From Flavobacterium frigoris PS1 (GTDB lineage Bacteria; Bacteroidota; Bacteroidia; Flavobacteriales; Flavobacteriaceae), in contig NZ_AHKF01000022.1 of the NCBI RefSeq assembly GCF_000252125.1, positions 1-64,000 of the forward strand: a stretch of 64,000 nt of DNA. The letters are read 5' to 3'. Below the pieces are notes generated by a model. It did no database searches, was not told the origin of the DNA, and saw only the letters and a program-made list of their open reading frames with translations. The translations under genes were made by a program, and so were the position numbers. This document shows positions 27,671 through 36,908 of this stretch, piece by piece (within the stretch, counting starts at the first letter, position 1; the number at the start of each line of letters is the position of its first letter).

Positions 27671-28789
27671 ATGGACTTAAACAAACTAAAAGGACAGTTA
27701 CAAACAGAAGTGGATACTGCTTTTTTGTATAAAAGTATTGCTGCCATACAGACTGATGATAATTTGGTCCGTGTATTGCAGAGTTTAGGTGAAATTGAAA
27801 ATGGGCATGCCAAGCACATGCTGGAGAAAGTAAAAACGGTAGATCCTAATTGCAAAATGCCATCGCCATCGTCAAGGGCAAAGCTTCAGTTGAAGTTAGG
27901 GAAGATATTCGGTTACGGATCCATAATTAGTAGTTTGTCTAATATCGAAAAGGAATTTGCAGTCAATGCCATAAAAAATAAATTACAAAGTGGTGAAAAG
28001 CCAACAGGATTTGAGCACAATCATCTCAAAATAATTGAAGCGGTTAATGATAATGCAGCTTTAAATGTTTCAGGAGGGTTTTTATCGAAATTTGAAAGCC
28101 GACATAAATCTGTTGGCGGTAACGCATTACGTGCCGCAGTTTTAGGTTCGAATGATGGATTAGTTTCTAATATGAGTTTAGTAATGGGAGTTGCAGGAGC
28201 TGCAGTCTCAAACAACACTATATTATTGACTGGAATTGCAGGATTAATGGCTGGTGCTATTTCGATGGCGTTGGGGGAATGGCTATCAGTACAGAGTTCA
28301 AGGGAGCTAAATCAACGCCAAATTGATTTAGAGACCGAAGAATTAGAAGCTTCCCCGGAAGAGGAGAAAAAAGAGCTGGTTTTATTGTATCAGGCAAAAG
28401 GAATGAGCATAGAAGAGGCTAAGAAATTGGCAGACAAAGCATTCGAAAATCCAGAAACGGCAATAGACGCTATTATAAAAGAAGAACTTGGAATTGATAA
28501 AGAAGAATTAGGTGGGTCGGCCTGGGAAGCGGCAATCGCTTCTTTTATACTTTTTTCAATAGGCGCTATTATCCCGCTTTATCCATTTATGTTTTTAGAC
28601 GGAAAAAATGCTATATTATTGAGTATTGGAAGCAGCGTAATCGGGCTTTTTGGTATTGGTGCTGCTATTACTTTACTTACCGGAAAAAGTGTTTTGTTTT
28701 CGGGTTTTAGACAAGTGCTTTTCGGTTTAGGTGCTGCCGCAGTAACCTATGGAATTGGTTCTCTAATTGGGGTTTCATTAGCGGGATAA
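27671..28789 (+). CDS. Ferritin-like plus VIT1/CCC1-type metal exporter (MbfA-like)
   Basis: 372 aa. Residues about 1-140 form a helical ferritin-like domain with carboxylate/histidine ligands (LQTEVDTAFLYKSI, GEIENGHAKHM). Residues about 145-372 form a VIT1/CCC1 transporter with NDGLVSNMSLVMGVAGA, GAISMALGEWLSVQSSRE, and a cytosolic EE-rich loop, then three C-terminal helices. This two-domain make-up is that of membrane-bound ferritin MbfA, an iron exporter, and of related manganese exporters. Follows the adaptor gene by 9 bp, so it likely belongs to the same operon and adds a second metal export route. Confidence 0.88.
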   Translation: MDLNKLKGQLQTEVDTAFLYKSIAAIQTDDNLVRVLQSLGEIENGHAKHMLEKVKTVDPNCKMPSPSSRAKLQLKLGKIFGYGSIISSLSNIEKEFAVNAIKNKLQSGEKPTGFEHNHLKIIEAVNDNAALNVSGGFLSKFESRHKSVGGNALRAAVLGSNDGLVSNMSLVMGVAGAAVSNNTILLTGIAGLMAGAISMALGEWLSVQSSRELNQRQIDLETEELEASPEEEKKELVLLYQAKGMSIEEAKKLADKAFENPETAIDAIIKEELGIDKEELGGSAWEAAIASFILFSIGAIIPLYPFMFLDGKNAILLSIGSSVIGLFGIGAAITLLTGKSVLFSGFRQVLFGLGAAAVTYGIGSLIGVSLAG

Positions 28790-28853
28790 AAAAAGTTAAG
28801 ACCAAGGTTAAAAACAGATAGGATTAAATTTATTTAAATAAAAATCAAAAATT

Positions 28854-29351
28854 ATGAATGATGCTCACTTACATATGGTTGTAAACCATTTTCCAATTAT
28901 AGGAACTATTTTAGGACTCGGGATTTTGATAGCTGGTTTGTTTTTAAAGAATCAATCGGTAAAAAACACAGCTTATGTGTTATTTATTGTTGCAGCTGTT
29001 TTCGCTCTGTTTAGCATGAGTACAGGAGAAGGGGCTGAAGAATTGGTAGAAGACATGCCTTCTGTAGGCAAACAAATTATCCACGAACATGAAGAATATG
29101 CAGAAAAATTAGCTATAATGCTTTACGTTTTGGCAGGATCTTCTCTCGTAGCTTTGTTTTTAAATTTCAAAAAGAATTCAAAAGAAAAATTAGTGTCTTT
29201 TTTTATTCTTGGATTAGCATTTGTTAGTCTGTTTATGGTGGTAAAAGTAGGTACCTCTGGAGGTGAAATTCGTCATACAGAAATTAGAGATAATAGCACA
29301 AATTCTACGCCCACACTTGAAAATTCGGAATCAAGAGAAAAAGACGAGTAA
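28854..29351 (+). CDS. Small four-helix membrane protein (DUF2231-like)
   Basis: 165 aa, four membrane helices (about 10-30, 37-55, 82-100, 110-130). The N-terminus HLHMVVNHFPIIGT is reminiscent of DUF2231-type proteins, with conserved histidines next to helix 1; TGEGAEELVE and HEHEEYAEK between helices 2 and 3 add possible metal or heme ligands. Hydrophilic tail of 30 residues. Lies 64 bp after the MbfA-like gene and probably is the last gene of the metal island. No function assigned. Confidence 0.65.
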   Translation: MNDAHLHMVVNHFPIIGTILGLGILIAGLFLKNQSVKNTAYVLFIVAAVFALFSMSTGEGAEELVEDMPSVGKQIIHEHEEYAEKLAIMLYVLAGSSLVALFLNFKKNSKEKLVSFFILGLAFVSLFMVVKVGTSGGEIRHTEIRDNSTNSTPTLENSESREKDE

Positions 29352-29403
29352 TTATAGCAAATCAATTATTTAACAATAAACATATGTTAAGTTAAATTTA
29401 AAA

Positions 29404-29435
29404 TTGGTTTGTAATCAAATTATCGAGTATATTTG
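29404..29435 (+). promoter_or_regulatory. Promoter of the his operon
   Basis: TTG (29404-29406), a 21-bp spacer and TATATTTG (29428-29435), a full match to the Bacteroidota housekeeping promoter. Transcript start near 29442, 26 bases before the leader peptide ATG. Confidence 0.75.
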
Positions 29436-29467
29436 CTTCAGAAAACAAAAGGTTAAAATTACAAAAT

Positions 29468-29527
29468 ATGTTATCAATTCAATTACATCATCATCATTTT
29501 CATTATTGCTCTCAAGCGAAGTGTTAG
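29468..29527 (+). CDS. hisL: his operon leader peptide
   Basis: Nineteen codons encoding MLSIQLHHHHFHYCSQAKC and a TAG stop. Five of seven consecutive codons (29486-29503) are CAT for histidine. It sits between the his promoter and a terminator hairpin, as the leader peptide of a transcription attenuator. When charged tRNA-His is scarce the ribosome would stall on the CAT run. Clearly a regulatory peptide, not a functional protein. Confidence 0.9.
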   Translation: MLSIQLHHHHFHYCSQAKC

Positions 29528-29588
29528 TGGTATGCATGTAAATCATCATATTTAAAAACCCGTTTGAGTACATCAAACGGGTTTTTTT
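29511..29588 (+). promoter_or_regulatory. his attenuator: antiterminator and terminator
   Basis: Terminator: AAAACCCGTTTGA (29555-29567) and TCAAACGGGTTTT (29573-29585), 13-bp stem, 5-base loop, T run to 29588. Antiterminator: CTCAAGCG (29511-29518, inside the leader ORF) pairs with CGTTTGAG (29561-29568), 8 bp with one G-U, and blocks the terminator stem. A ribosome that reaches the stop codon covers 29511-29518, allowing termination; stalling at the His codons frees it. Confidence 0.85.
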
Positions 29589-29641
29589 ATTATAAATCCT
29601 TTGTACTCAAACAAAATCATAATAAATTAAAAAACAAAAAA

Positions 29642-30499
29642 ATGAGTACATTAAAAATTGCAATTCAAAAATCAGGACGTTTAAACGAAGACAGTATCCA
29701 AATTCTAAAAGACTGCGGAATCTCTATCAACAACGGAATTGATCAATTAAAAGCCGAAGCTTCTAATTTTCCACTGGAAGTTTTATATCTAAGAAATTCA
29801 GATATTCCTCAATATTTGATTGATGGTGTGGTTGATATCGCTATTGTTGGAGATAATTTATTAGTCGAAAAAGGGAAGGGAATTCAAGTGGTTCAAAAAC
29901 TAGGTTTTTCTAAGTGCAAAGTTTCCGTTGCTGTTCCTAAAACATTTGAGTATAATTCGATTCAGGATTTAGATGGATTGCGTATTGCGACTTCTTATCC
30001 TAATACAGTTATTGAATATTTCAATTCTTTTGGAGTAAATGTTGATATTCACCAAATTTCAGGTTCAGTTGAGATTGCTCCAAATATAGGTCTTGCGGAT
30101 GCTATTGTTGATATCGTATCAAGCGGAAGCACTTTGTTTAAAAACAATTTAAAGGAAGTTGAAATCATTTACAAAAGTGAAGCAGTTTTAGCTGTTTCTC
30201 CAAAAGTAACTCCTGAAGTTCAAAAACTGATTGACACTTTAAAATTCAGAATAGAATCAGTATTAAGAGCTCGTAAATCAAAATACATTTTGATGAACGT
30301 GCCTAATGATAAAATTGATGCCGTAGGGAAAATCCTTCCTGTATTGCGTAGTTTAACCGTATTACCTTTGGCACAAGAAGGATGGAGCAGCGTACACTCA
30401 GTAATCGATAAAGATACTTTTTGGGATGTAATAGACCAATTGAAAGATGTAGGTGCTGAAGGAATTTTGATTTGCCCTATTGAAAAAATGGTGCTATAA
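29642..30499 (+). CDS. hisG: ATP phosphoribosyltransferase, long form
   Basis: 285 aa; first step of histidine synthesis, joining ATP and PRPP. IAIQKSGRLNEDS opens the catalytic domain; DIVSSGSTLFKNNL is the PRPP-binding loop; the C-terminal ~75 residues (YILMNVPNDKIDAVGKILP) are the ACT-like regulatory domain for histidine feedback, so no HisZ is needed. ATG 29642 gives the family start; upstream in-frame codons lie inside the attenuator hairpin. First structural gene after the attenuator. Confidence 0.96.
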   Translation: MSTLKIAIQKSGRLNEDSIQILKDCGISINNGIDQLKAEASNFPLEVLYLRNSDIPQYLIDGVVDIAIVGDNLLVEKGKGIQVVQKLGFSKCKVSVAVPKTFEYNSIQDLDGLRIATSYPNTVIEYFNSFGVNVDIHQISGSVEIAPNIGLADAIVDIVSSGSTLFKNNLKEVEIIYKSEAVLAVSPKVTPEVQKLIDTLKFRIESVLRARKSKYILMNVPNDKIDAVGKILPVLRSLTVLPLAQEGWSSVHSVIDKDTFWDVIDQLKDVGAEGILICPIEKMVL

Positions 30500-30576
30500 C
30501 GTCTAATTATTTATCTTAAATTAGCTATTGAACTATTTTTCAATCTTTTAATTTTTGAATCTTTAAATCAAATTAA

Positions 30577-31869
30577 ATGAATAAAATATACGAACCAAAA
30601 CCCAGTAGCTGGTCTGCCATTTTAGAGCGACCAACTAAAACGGTTGACGATATCGAACTTACTGTAAAAGAAATTTTTAAAGAAGTTCAGAAAAAAGGTA
30701 ATGAAGCTGTTGCAAAATACACTTCGATTTTTGATGGTGTCAATTTTGAAAATCTAGAAGTTTCTAAGCATGAAATTGAAACTGCTGTTGCTGCTGTGCC
30801 AGCTGAGTTGAAAGAAGCAATTCAATTGGCTAAAAGCAATATCGAAAAATTCCATTCGGCTCAAAAGACGGCTAAAGTAGAAGTAGAAACAGTAGAAGGA
30901 GTGCGATGCTGGCAAGAAAAAAGACCAATTCAAAAAATTGGATTGTACATTCCCGGTGGAACAGCGCCTCTATTTTCTACAGTTTTAATGTTAGCAGTTC
31001 CTGCAAATATTGCTGGGTGCAAAGAGATTGTTTTATGTTCACCTCCAGACAAGAATGGAAATATAAATCCAGCTATTCTTTATGCCGCTAATTTGTGTGG
31101 CGTTACTACCATTTTAAAAGTAGGAGGAATACAAGCGATTGCTGGAATGACCTTTGGAACAGAAACTATTCCGAAAGTATATAAAATTTTTGGACCCGGA
31201 AATCAATTCGTTACGGTTGCAAAGCAATTAGCCACTCAATTTGGAGTAGCTATCGATATGCCAGCTGGTCCTTCTGAATTACTTGTTGTAGCTGATGATA
31301 CTTCTGTTCCCGCATTTGTAGCTTCAGATCTATTGTCGCAAGCAGAACACGGAACGGATAGTCAGGTGATTTTGGTATCGACTTCTAAAAAACTGATTGA
31401 TGCCGTTGAAGAGGAAATTCAGATTCAATTAGAGCAATTGCCTCGAAAAGAAATTGCCGAAAAAGCAATAGCTAATTCAAAGTTGATTTATGTAGAAAAC
31501 GATGCGATAGCTTTAGAATTAATCAATGAATACGGACCAGAGCACTTTATTGTTTGTACTGCCAACGATGATTTTTATATTGACGGAATCGAAAATGCAG
31601 GTTCTGTTTTTATTGGAAATTATACGCCAGAGAGCGCTGGAGATTATGCTTCAGGGACAAATCATACATTACCCACAAACGGTTATGCAAAGAATTATAG
31701 TGGTGTAAATCTAGATAGCTTCACTAAATCAATGACTTTTCAAAAAATATCTGAAATCGGAATTCAGAATATTGGCAAAGCGATTGAAGTTATGGCAGAA
31801 GCTGAAGGATTGCAAGCACATAAGAATGCAGTGACTCTGAGATTGAAGGATTTAAAGATTGAAAATTAA
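30577..31869 (+). CDS. hisD: Histidinol dehydrogenase
   Basis: 430 aa; oxidises histidinol to histidine with NAD+ in the last two steps. Contains IGLYIPGGTAPLFSTVLM, GPGNQFVTVAKQ, DMPAGPSELLVVAD, the zinc/catalytic segment SDLLSQAEHGTDSQ, YGPEHF and SAGDYASGTNHTLPT. Lies 77 bp after hisG and 73 bp before hisC; spacers hold only AT-rich short repeats. Confidence 0.97.
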   Translation: MNKIYEPKPSSWSAILERPTKTVDDIELTVKEIFKEVQKKGNEAVAKYTSIFDGVNFENLEVSKHEIETAVAAVPAELKEAIQLAKSNIEKFHSAQKTAKVEVETVEGVRCWQEKRPIQKIGLYIPGGTAPLFSTVLMLAVPANIAGCKEIVLCSPPDKNGNINPAILYAANLCGVTTILKVGGIQAIAGMTFGTETIPKVYKIFGPGNQFVTVAKQLATQFGVAIDMPAGPSELLVVADDTSVPAFVASDLLSQAEHGTDSQVILVSTSKKLIDAVEEEIQIQLEQLPRKEIAEKAIANSKLIYVENDAIALELINEYGPEHFIVCTANDDFYIDGIENAGSVFIGNYTPESAGDYASGTNHTLPTNGYAKNYSGVNLDSFTKSMTFQKISEIGIQNIGKAIEVMAEAEGLQAHKNAVTLRLKDLKIEN

Positions 31870-31942
31870 AAAATTGGAGTAATAAATTTTAAATCATAAC
31901 TATCATTTAAAATTTATCATTCAAAATTTAAAATAAAAAAAG

Positions 31943-32989
31943 ATGAATTTCGATTTAAATAATTTAGTTCGTGAGAACGTCAAAACCATGAAGCCGTATT
32001 CATCGGCACGAGATGAATTTAAGGATTTTGATGTGGCTCAAATGATTTTTTTGGATGCCAATGAAAACCCGTATCAAAGTGGGGTAAATCGTTATCCAGA
32101 TCCACAGCAAAGCAGCGTGAAGGCAGTTTTGTCAAAACAAAGAAACCTGCAAACTAATCAAATCTTGCTTGGAAACGGTAGTGATGAAGTACTAGATCTA
32201 TTGTTCAGAGCTTTTTGCGAACCAAATGTGGATAATGTAATCACTTTGCCACCCACTTATGGGATGTACGGAGTTTTGGCAAATATTAATGCAGTAGCGA
32301 ATAGAGAGGTGCTGCTTTCTACAGATTTTCAACCGGAAATTGATGCTATTTTGGATGCTGTCGATGACAATACTAAAATGATCTTTTTATGTTCGCCAAA
32401 CAACCCTACCGGGAACACTTTTTCGGATGAAAGTGTGGTAACTTTATTGCAAAATTTTAAGGGATTGATAGTTATTGATGAAGCTTATATCGATTTTTCG
32501 CAGAAGCAAAGTTGGTTAAATGAACTTGACGAATATCCTAATTTGATAATTACACAAACCTTGTCAAAAGCCTATGGCTTGGCAGGAATTCGTTTAGGGA
32601 TTTGTTATGCATCTGCTGCGGTAATTGGTGTTTTGAATAAAATAAAGCCACCTTATAACGTTAATGAACTGACTCAAAAAAGGGCTTTGGAAAGATTAGC
32701 AGACAAAGAAAATATCCAACTCGAAATTGACTCAATTATAACACAAAGAGAGGATTTACTTAAAGTTTTACAAGAAGTTAAATTTGTGTCCATAATTTAT
32801 CCCACTGAAGCTAATTTTGTGCTGATAAAAGTGGATGATGCTAGCAAAAGATACAATGAATTAATTGCTAAAGGAATTGTTATTAGAAACAGGACTACGC
32901 AAGCATTGTGCGAAAATACCTTGCGATTGACTATTGGAACAGCGGAAGAAAATAAAAAATTAATGGAGGCATTATTAGCAATTAGCTAA
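31943..32989 (+). CDS. hisC: Histidinol-phosphate aminotransferase
   Basis: 348 aa fold-type I PLP enzyme converting imidazole-acetol phosphate to histidinol phosphate with glutamate. LDANENPY near the N-terminus, GNGSDEVLDLLFRAF, CSPNNPTGN, IDEAYIDF, and the PLP lysine in TLSKAYGLAGIRLG. Length normal for HisC. Third gene of the operon. Confidence 0.96.
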   Translation: MNFDLNNLVRENVKTMKPYSSARDEFKDFDVAQMIFLDANENPYQSGVNRYPDPQQSSVKAVLSKQRNLQTNQILLGNGSDEVLDLLFRAFCEPNVDNVITLPPTYGMYGVLANINAVANREVLLSTDFQPEIDAILDAVDDNTKMIFLCSPNNPTGNTFSDESVVTLLQNFKGLIVIDEAYIDFSQKQSWLNELDEYPNLIITQTLSKAYGLAGIRLGICYASAAVIGVLNKIKPPYNVNELTQKRALERLADKENIQLEIDSIITQREDLLKVLQEVKFVSIIYPTEANFVLIKVDDASKRYNELIAKGIVIRNRTTQALCENTLRLTIGTAEENKKLMEALLAIS

Positions 32990-33013
32990 TTATAAATTTT
33001 AACTAAAAGAAAG

Positions 33014-33439
33014 ATGTATAGAAAATTGATCATGACACTTTTAATTTCATTAAGTTTTAATTCTTTAGTGAAAGCACAAGACAAGGAAAATACGGAGACT
33101 GGAAAAATTTATTTTCTACGTTCCACAGGTTTTGCTGGATCTGCAGCAGCATTTAAAACATTTATAGACGGAGAATTTGTTTGTAAATTGAATAATAAGA
33201 AATATTCTGTTCATGAAGTTCCTGTAGGTAAACATGAGTGTTCTGTACAATTTGGAGGAAAAGTATCAAAAGAAAAAGCAGAAAAATTTGAAGTTCAAGT
33301 AGAATCAGGAAAAATTACTTATGTACAACTTGTGTTTGAAACGGGGGTATTTGTTAATAATATTTACTGTGAGGAAGTAACTGAAAATACCGCCACACAA
33401 AAGATTGCAAAAATGGAAGAGGATACAAAATGTTTATAA
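33014..33439 (+). CDS. Secreted DUF2846-like small protein inside the his operon
   Basis: 141 aa. Signal peptide 1-21 (ending VKAQ), then GKIYFLRSTG...FIDGEFVCKLNNKKYSVHEVPVGKHECSVQFGG, the pattern of DUF2846 proteins (short beta domains, often lipoproteins). No lipobox cysteine is seen. C-terminal part is acidic, with two cysteines. Sits between hisC (24 bp) and hisB (36 bp) in the same direction with no terminator, so it must be co-transcribed, yet it has no known link to histidine synthesis. Looks like an insertion into the operon. Confidence 0.75.
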   Translation: MYRKLIMTLLISLSFNSLVKAQDKENTETGKIYFLRSTGFAGSAAAFKTFIDGEFVCKLNNKKYSVHEVPVGKHECSVQFGGKVSKEKAEKFEVQVESGKITYVQLVFETGVFVNNIYCEEVTENTATQKIAKMEEDTKCL

Positions 33440-33475
33440 TATTATAAAAAAGCATTTTTAATAAATAGATATAAA

Positions 33476-34612
33476 ATGAAAAAAGTACTTTTTATCGACC
33501 GTGACGGAACGATCGTTTTAGAACCAGAAGGATACCAATTAGACAGCCTAGACAAATTAGAATTTTACCCAAAATCATTTCAATATTTAGCTAAAATTGC
33601 CAATGAATTGGATTATGAATTGGTAATGGTAACCAATCAAGATGGTTTGGGAACAGCAAGTTTTCCTGAAGATACGTTTTGGCCAACACAAAATTTCATT
33701 TTAAGAGCTTTTGAAAACGAAGGTGTTTTATTTGATGATATTTTTGTAGACCGTTCTTTCCCTGAAGACAATGCACCTACACGCAAACCTAGAACCGGAA
33801 TGTTAACAAAGTACATCAATAATCCAGCTTATGATTTGGCGAACTCCTTTGTTTTAGGAGACCGTTTGACAGATGTGGAGCTTGCCAAAAACCTAGGGGC
33901 ACAAGCAATTTTTATGAATACTACTGACGGTGCGGGAAGTACTGAAATTTCAGCTAAAAGAGAAGAATTAGATTCAGTAATTACTCTTCAAAGTACAGAT
34001 TGGAAAGTAATTTATGAGTTTCTTAAACTCGAAGCACGTTCAGCAACTATTTCAAGAAAGACAAATGAAACCGACATTTATATCAATTTGAATCTCGACG
34101 GAACAGGAAAAAGTAAAATCGAAACTGGAATTGCTTTTTTTGACCATATGTTAGATCAAATTGCGCGTCACGGACAAATGGACTTAGAAATTATTGTCAA
34201 AGGAGATTTAGAAGTAGATGAGCACCACACTATTGAGGATACTGCTATTGCTTTGGGTGAGGTTTTTGCGAAAGCATTAGGAAATAAGTTAGGGATTGAG
34301 CGATATGGTTTTTGTTTACCAATGGATGATTGCTTAGCGCAAGTAGCCATTGATTTTGGAGGAAGAAATTGGTTAGTATGGGAAACCGAATTCAAACGAG
34401 AAATGGTAGGTAAAATGCCAACAGAAATGTTTTTGCACTTCTTTAAATCATTTTCTGATGGAGCTAAAGCCAACATTAATATTAAAGCAGAAGGACAAAA
34501 CGAGCATCATAAAATTGAAGCGATTTTTAAGGCTTTCGCCAAAGCAATCAAGGTTGCTGTAAAACGCGATACCGAAAAGATGATTTTGCCTAGTACTAAA
34601 GGGGTGCTTTAA
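33476..34612 (+). CDS. hisB: Bifunctional histidinol-phosphatase / imidazoleglycerol-phosphate dehydratase
   Basis: 378 aa. Residues 1-~165 are a HAD phosphatase with D8-x-D10 ([10 protein letters not shown]), TNQDGLG and [10 protein letters not shown]. Residues ~180-378 are the dehydratase with [27 protein letters not shown] and [13 protein letters not shown], which supply the two manganese sites. The two-domain form is also the enterobacterial arrangement. It provides the phosphatase step, so no separate hisN is needed. Confidence 0.97.
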   Translation: MKKVLFIDRDGTIVLEPEGYQLDSLDKLEFYPKSFQYLAKIANELDYELVMVTNQDGLGTASFPEDTFWPTQNFILRAFENEGVLFDDIFVDRSFPEDNAPTRKPRTGMLTKYINNPAYDLANSFVLGDRLTDVELAKNLGAQAIFMNTTDGAGSTEISAKREELDSVITLQSTDWKVIYEFLKLEARSATISRKTNETDIYINLNLDGTGKSKIETGIAFFDHMLDQIARHGQMDLEIIVKGDLEVDEHHTIEDTAIALGEVFAKALGNKLGIERYGFCLPMDDCLAQVAIDFGGRNWLVWETEFKREMVGKMPTEMFLHFFKSFSDGAKANINIKAEGQNEHHKIEAIFKAFAKAIKVAVKRDTEKMILPSTKGVL

Positions 34613-34678
34613 AAAAGTTGTTTAAAGTTTCAGATTGCTGCAAAACAACTTTAAACTTTAAACTTGAAACAAAAAATA

Positions 34679-35260
34679 ATGAAAATAGTAATCATAAATT
34701 ACGGAGCAGGAAATATTCAAAGCATTATGTTTGCCATCGAAAGATTAGGATATAAAGCGGTTTTGAGTAACAATCCAGCCGAGATAAAAGCAGCGGATAA
34801 AGTGATCTTTCCGGGTGTAGGTGAAGCTAGTTCAGCGATGGAGATGCTTTTAGAAAGTGGACTCGACACTTTGATTCCAACCTTAGAACAACCTGTTTTG
34901 GGAATTTGTCTGGGTATGCAATTAATGTGCAATCACACTCAAGAAGGAGATACGAAAGGATTGGGGATTTTTGATGTAGATGTACTCAAATTTTCATCAA
35001 AAGTAAAAGTACCGCAAATGGGTTGGAATAATATTTACAACCTTAAATCAGATTTATTTAAAGGTGTTTCTGAAAATGAATATATGTATTTGGTACACAG
35101 TTTTTATGCTCCAGATTGTGCTCAATCCATTGCAACGACAAATTACGAAGTAGAATATGCTTCAGCATTACAAAAAGACAATTTTTACGGAACCCAATTT
35201 CACCCTGAAAAAAGTGGTGATGTGGGAGAGAAGATTCTAGGGAATTTTCTAAAACTTTAA
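34679..35260 (+). CDS. hisH: Imidazole glycerol phosphate synthase, glutaminase subunit
   Basis: 193 aa class I glutamine amidotransferase. Nucleophile C77 in [11 protein letters not shown], catalytic His and Glu in [11 protein letters not shown], and HSFYAPD for interaction with HisF. ATG 34679 is chosen because it yields the standard [12 protein letters not shown] start. Delivers ammonia to HisF encoded two genes downstream; hisA starts 14 bp after the stop. Confidence 0.96.
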   Translation: MKIVIINYGAGNIQSIMFAIERLGYKAVLSNNPAEIKAADKVIFPGVGEASSAMEMLLESGLDTLIPTLEQPVLGICLGMQLMCNHTQEGDTKGLGIFDVDVLKFSSKVKVPQMGWNNIYNLKSDLFKGVSENEYMYLVHSFYAPDCAQSIATTNYEVEYASALQKDNFYGTQFHPEKSGDVGEKILGNFLKL

Positions 35261-35274
35261 ACCTGAAACAAATT

Positions 35275-36003
35275 ATGCGAATTATACCAGCCATAGATAT
35301 TATTGACGGAAAATGTGTCCGTTTATCAAAAGGGGATTACAACACTAAGATTATATACAATGAAAACCCACTAGAAGTGGCTAAATCATTTGAAGCACAC
35401 GGAATTGAATATTTACATTTGGTCGATTTAGACGGGGCCAAATCAAGCCAAATCGTTAACTATAAAATACTAGAACAAATTGCGACCCAAACGAGTTTGA
35501 AAATTGATTTTGGTGGCGGTTTGAAATCTGATGCCGATTTGAAGATTGCTTTTGAAAGTGGTGCTAATCAAATCACAGGCGGAAGTATTGCTGTAAAAAA
35601 CAGGTCGATTTTCGAAAAATGGATTGTTGAGTATGGTGCTGATAAAATTATCCTTGGTGCAGATGCGAATAATGAAAAGGTAGCTGTCTCTGGTTGGTTA
35701 GAAGAGTCTAAAGAGGATTTAGTTCCTTTCATTCAAGATTATCAGGCCAAAGGGATTCAGTACGTTATTTGTACTGATATTGCAAAAGACGGAATGCTAG
35801 AAGGCCCCTCTTTTGATTTATATGCTAAGATTTTGGCGGAAGCCAAAGGAATTAAATTAGTAGCTTCAGGTGGAATCTCTACTTTTGATGAATTGCCTAA
35901 ATTAGCCGAATTGGGTTGTGAAGGAACAATCATTGGAAAAGCAATTTATGAAGGACGAATATCTTTGAAACAATTAGAAAATTATATTTTACAAAGTAAA
36001 TAA
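35275..36003 (+). CDS. hisA: ProFAR isomerase
   Basis: 242 aa (beta/alpha)8 barrel. Catalytic D8 ([15 protein letters not shown]), phosphate-binding GGGLKSD and GGIS, and the second catalytic Asp in [14 protein letters not shown]. Isomerises the 5'-ProFAR intermediate. Normal length and position between hisH and hisF. Confidence 0.96.
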   Translation: MRIIPAIDIIDGKCVRLSKGDYNTKIIYNENPLEVAKSFEAHGIEYLHLVDLDGAKSSQIVNYKILEQIATQTSLKIDFGGGLKSDADLKIAFESGANQITGGSIAVKNRSIFEKWIVEYGADKIILGADANNEKVAVSGWLEESKEDLVPFIQDYQAKGIQYVICTDIAKDGMLEGPSFDLYAKILAEAKGIKLVASGGISTFDELPKLAELGCEGTIIGKAIYEGRISLKQLENYILQSK

Positions 36004-36081
36004 TTTGAAAATGTGACAATTTGAAGAGGAGATAATTAATTTTCAAATTGCTACCATTTCCAAATTTTGAAATTAGAAATT

Positions 36082-36837
36082 ATGCTGACAAAAAGAATAA
36101 TTCCCTGCCTTGACATAAAAAACGGTCGTACCGTAAAAGGTGTTAATTTTGTAGATTTACGGGATGCAGGTGATCCGGTAGAACTAGCTAAAATATATTC
36201 AGATGAAGGCGCTGATGAATTGGTGTTTTTGGATATTTCAGCTACTGAAGAGCAAAGGAAAACCTTGATTGATTTGGTTCGGAAAGTAGCGTCAACTATA
36301 AATATTCCTTTTACCGTTGGTGGTGGGATTTCATCGGTTGAAGACGTTGCTGTTTTATTACAAAACGGTGCTGATAAGGTTTCTATCAACTCATCGGCGG
36401 TGAAAAATCCGCAGTTGATTAATGATTTGGCACAAAAATTCGGAAGCCAATGTGTAGTTGTTGCTATTGATGCAAAACAGATTGCAGGCGAATGGGTGGT
36501 ACATTTAGTAGGTGGAAAAGTTCCTACTGAATTAAATCTTTTTGACTGGGCTGTGGAAGTAGCTGAGAGAGGGGCAGGAGAAATCTTGTTTACATCGATG
36601 GATAATGACGGTACTAAAAACGGTTTTGCCAATGCCGCTTTGGCTAAATTATCGACATTAGTAAACATCCCGATAATAGCATCTGGCGGTGCGGGAAATA
36701 TGCAGCATTTTGTAGATAGTTTTATTGAAGGAAAAGCAGATGCAGCACTAGCAGCAAGCGTATTTCATTTTAAAGAAATTGAAATTAAGGCTTTAAAACA
36801 AGAATTGAAGATCAATAAGATCGAGGTGAGATTATAG
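36082..36837 (+). CDS. hisF: Imidazole glycerol phosphate synthase, cyclase subunit
   Basis: 251 aa (beta/alpha)8 barrel. Catalytic D11 ([16 protein letters not shown]) and D130-region [14 protein letters not shown], phosphate loops VGGGISS and ASGGAG. Uses ammonia from HisH to form imidazole glycerol phosphate and AICAR. ATG 36082 gives the conserved [11 protein letters not shown] start; the in-frame TTG 15 bases upstream is rejected. Confidence 0.96.
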   Translation: MLTKRIIPCLDIKNGRTVKGVNFVDLRDAGDPVELAKIYSDEGADELVFLDISATEEQRKTLIDLVRKVASTINIPFTVGGGISSVEDVAVLLQNGADKVSINSSAVKNPQLINDLAQKFGSQCVVVAIDAKQIAGEWVVHLVGGKVPTELNLFDWAVEVAERGAGEILFTSMDNDGTKNGFANAALAKLSTLVNIPIIASGGAGNMQHFVDSFIEGKADAALAASVFHFKEIEIKALKQELKINKIEVRL

Positions 36838-36908
36838 AATACAGAAAAAAAGAGAAAAGAAGTCAGGTCTGATAATCTTTTAATTTTTCAAACAAAAAAT
36901 AATAAAAA

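Noticed and set aside
28793..28815. GTTAAG...GTTAAA resembling the regulator box
   Set aside because: Half sites differ from CTTAAG and the spacing is 12 rather than 11 bp; no -7 element follows at the right distance.
29564..29641. Longer hisG with 26 extra N-terminal codons
   Set aside because: The extra codons would start inside the attenuator terminator; the HisG family start is at ATG 29642.
36051..36668. 205-codon reading on minus across hisF
   Set aside because: Shadow of hisF, whose motifs and operon position are certain.
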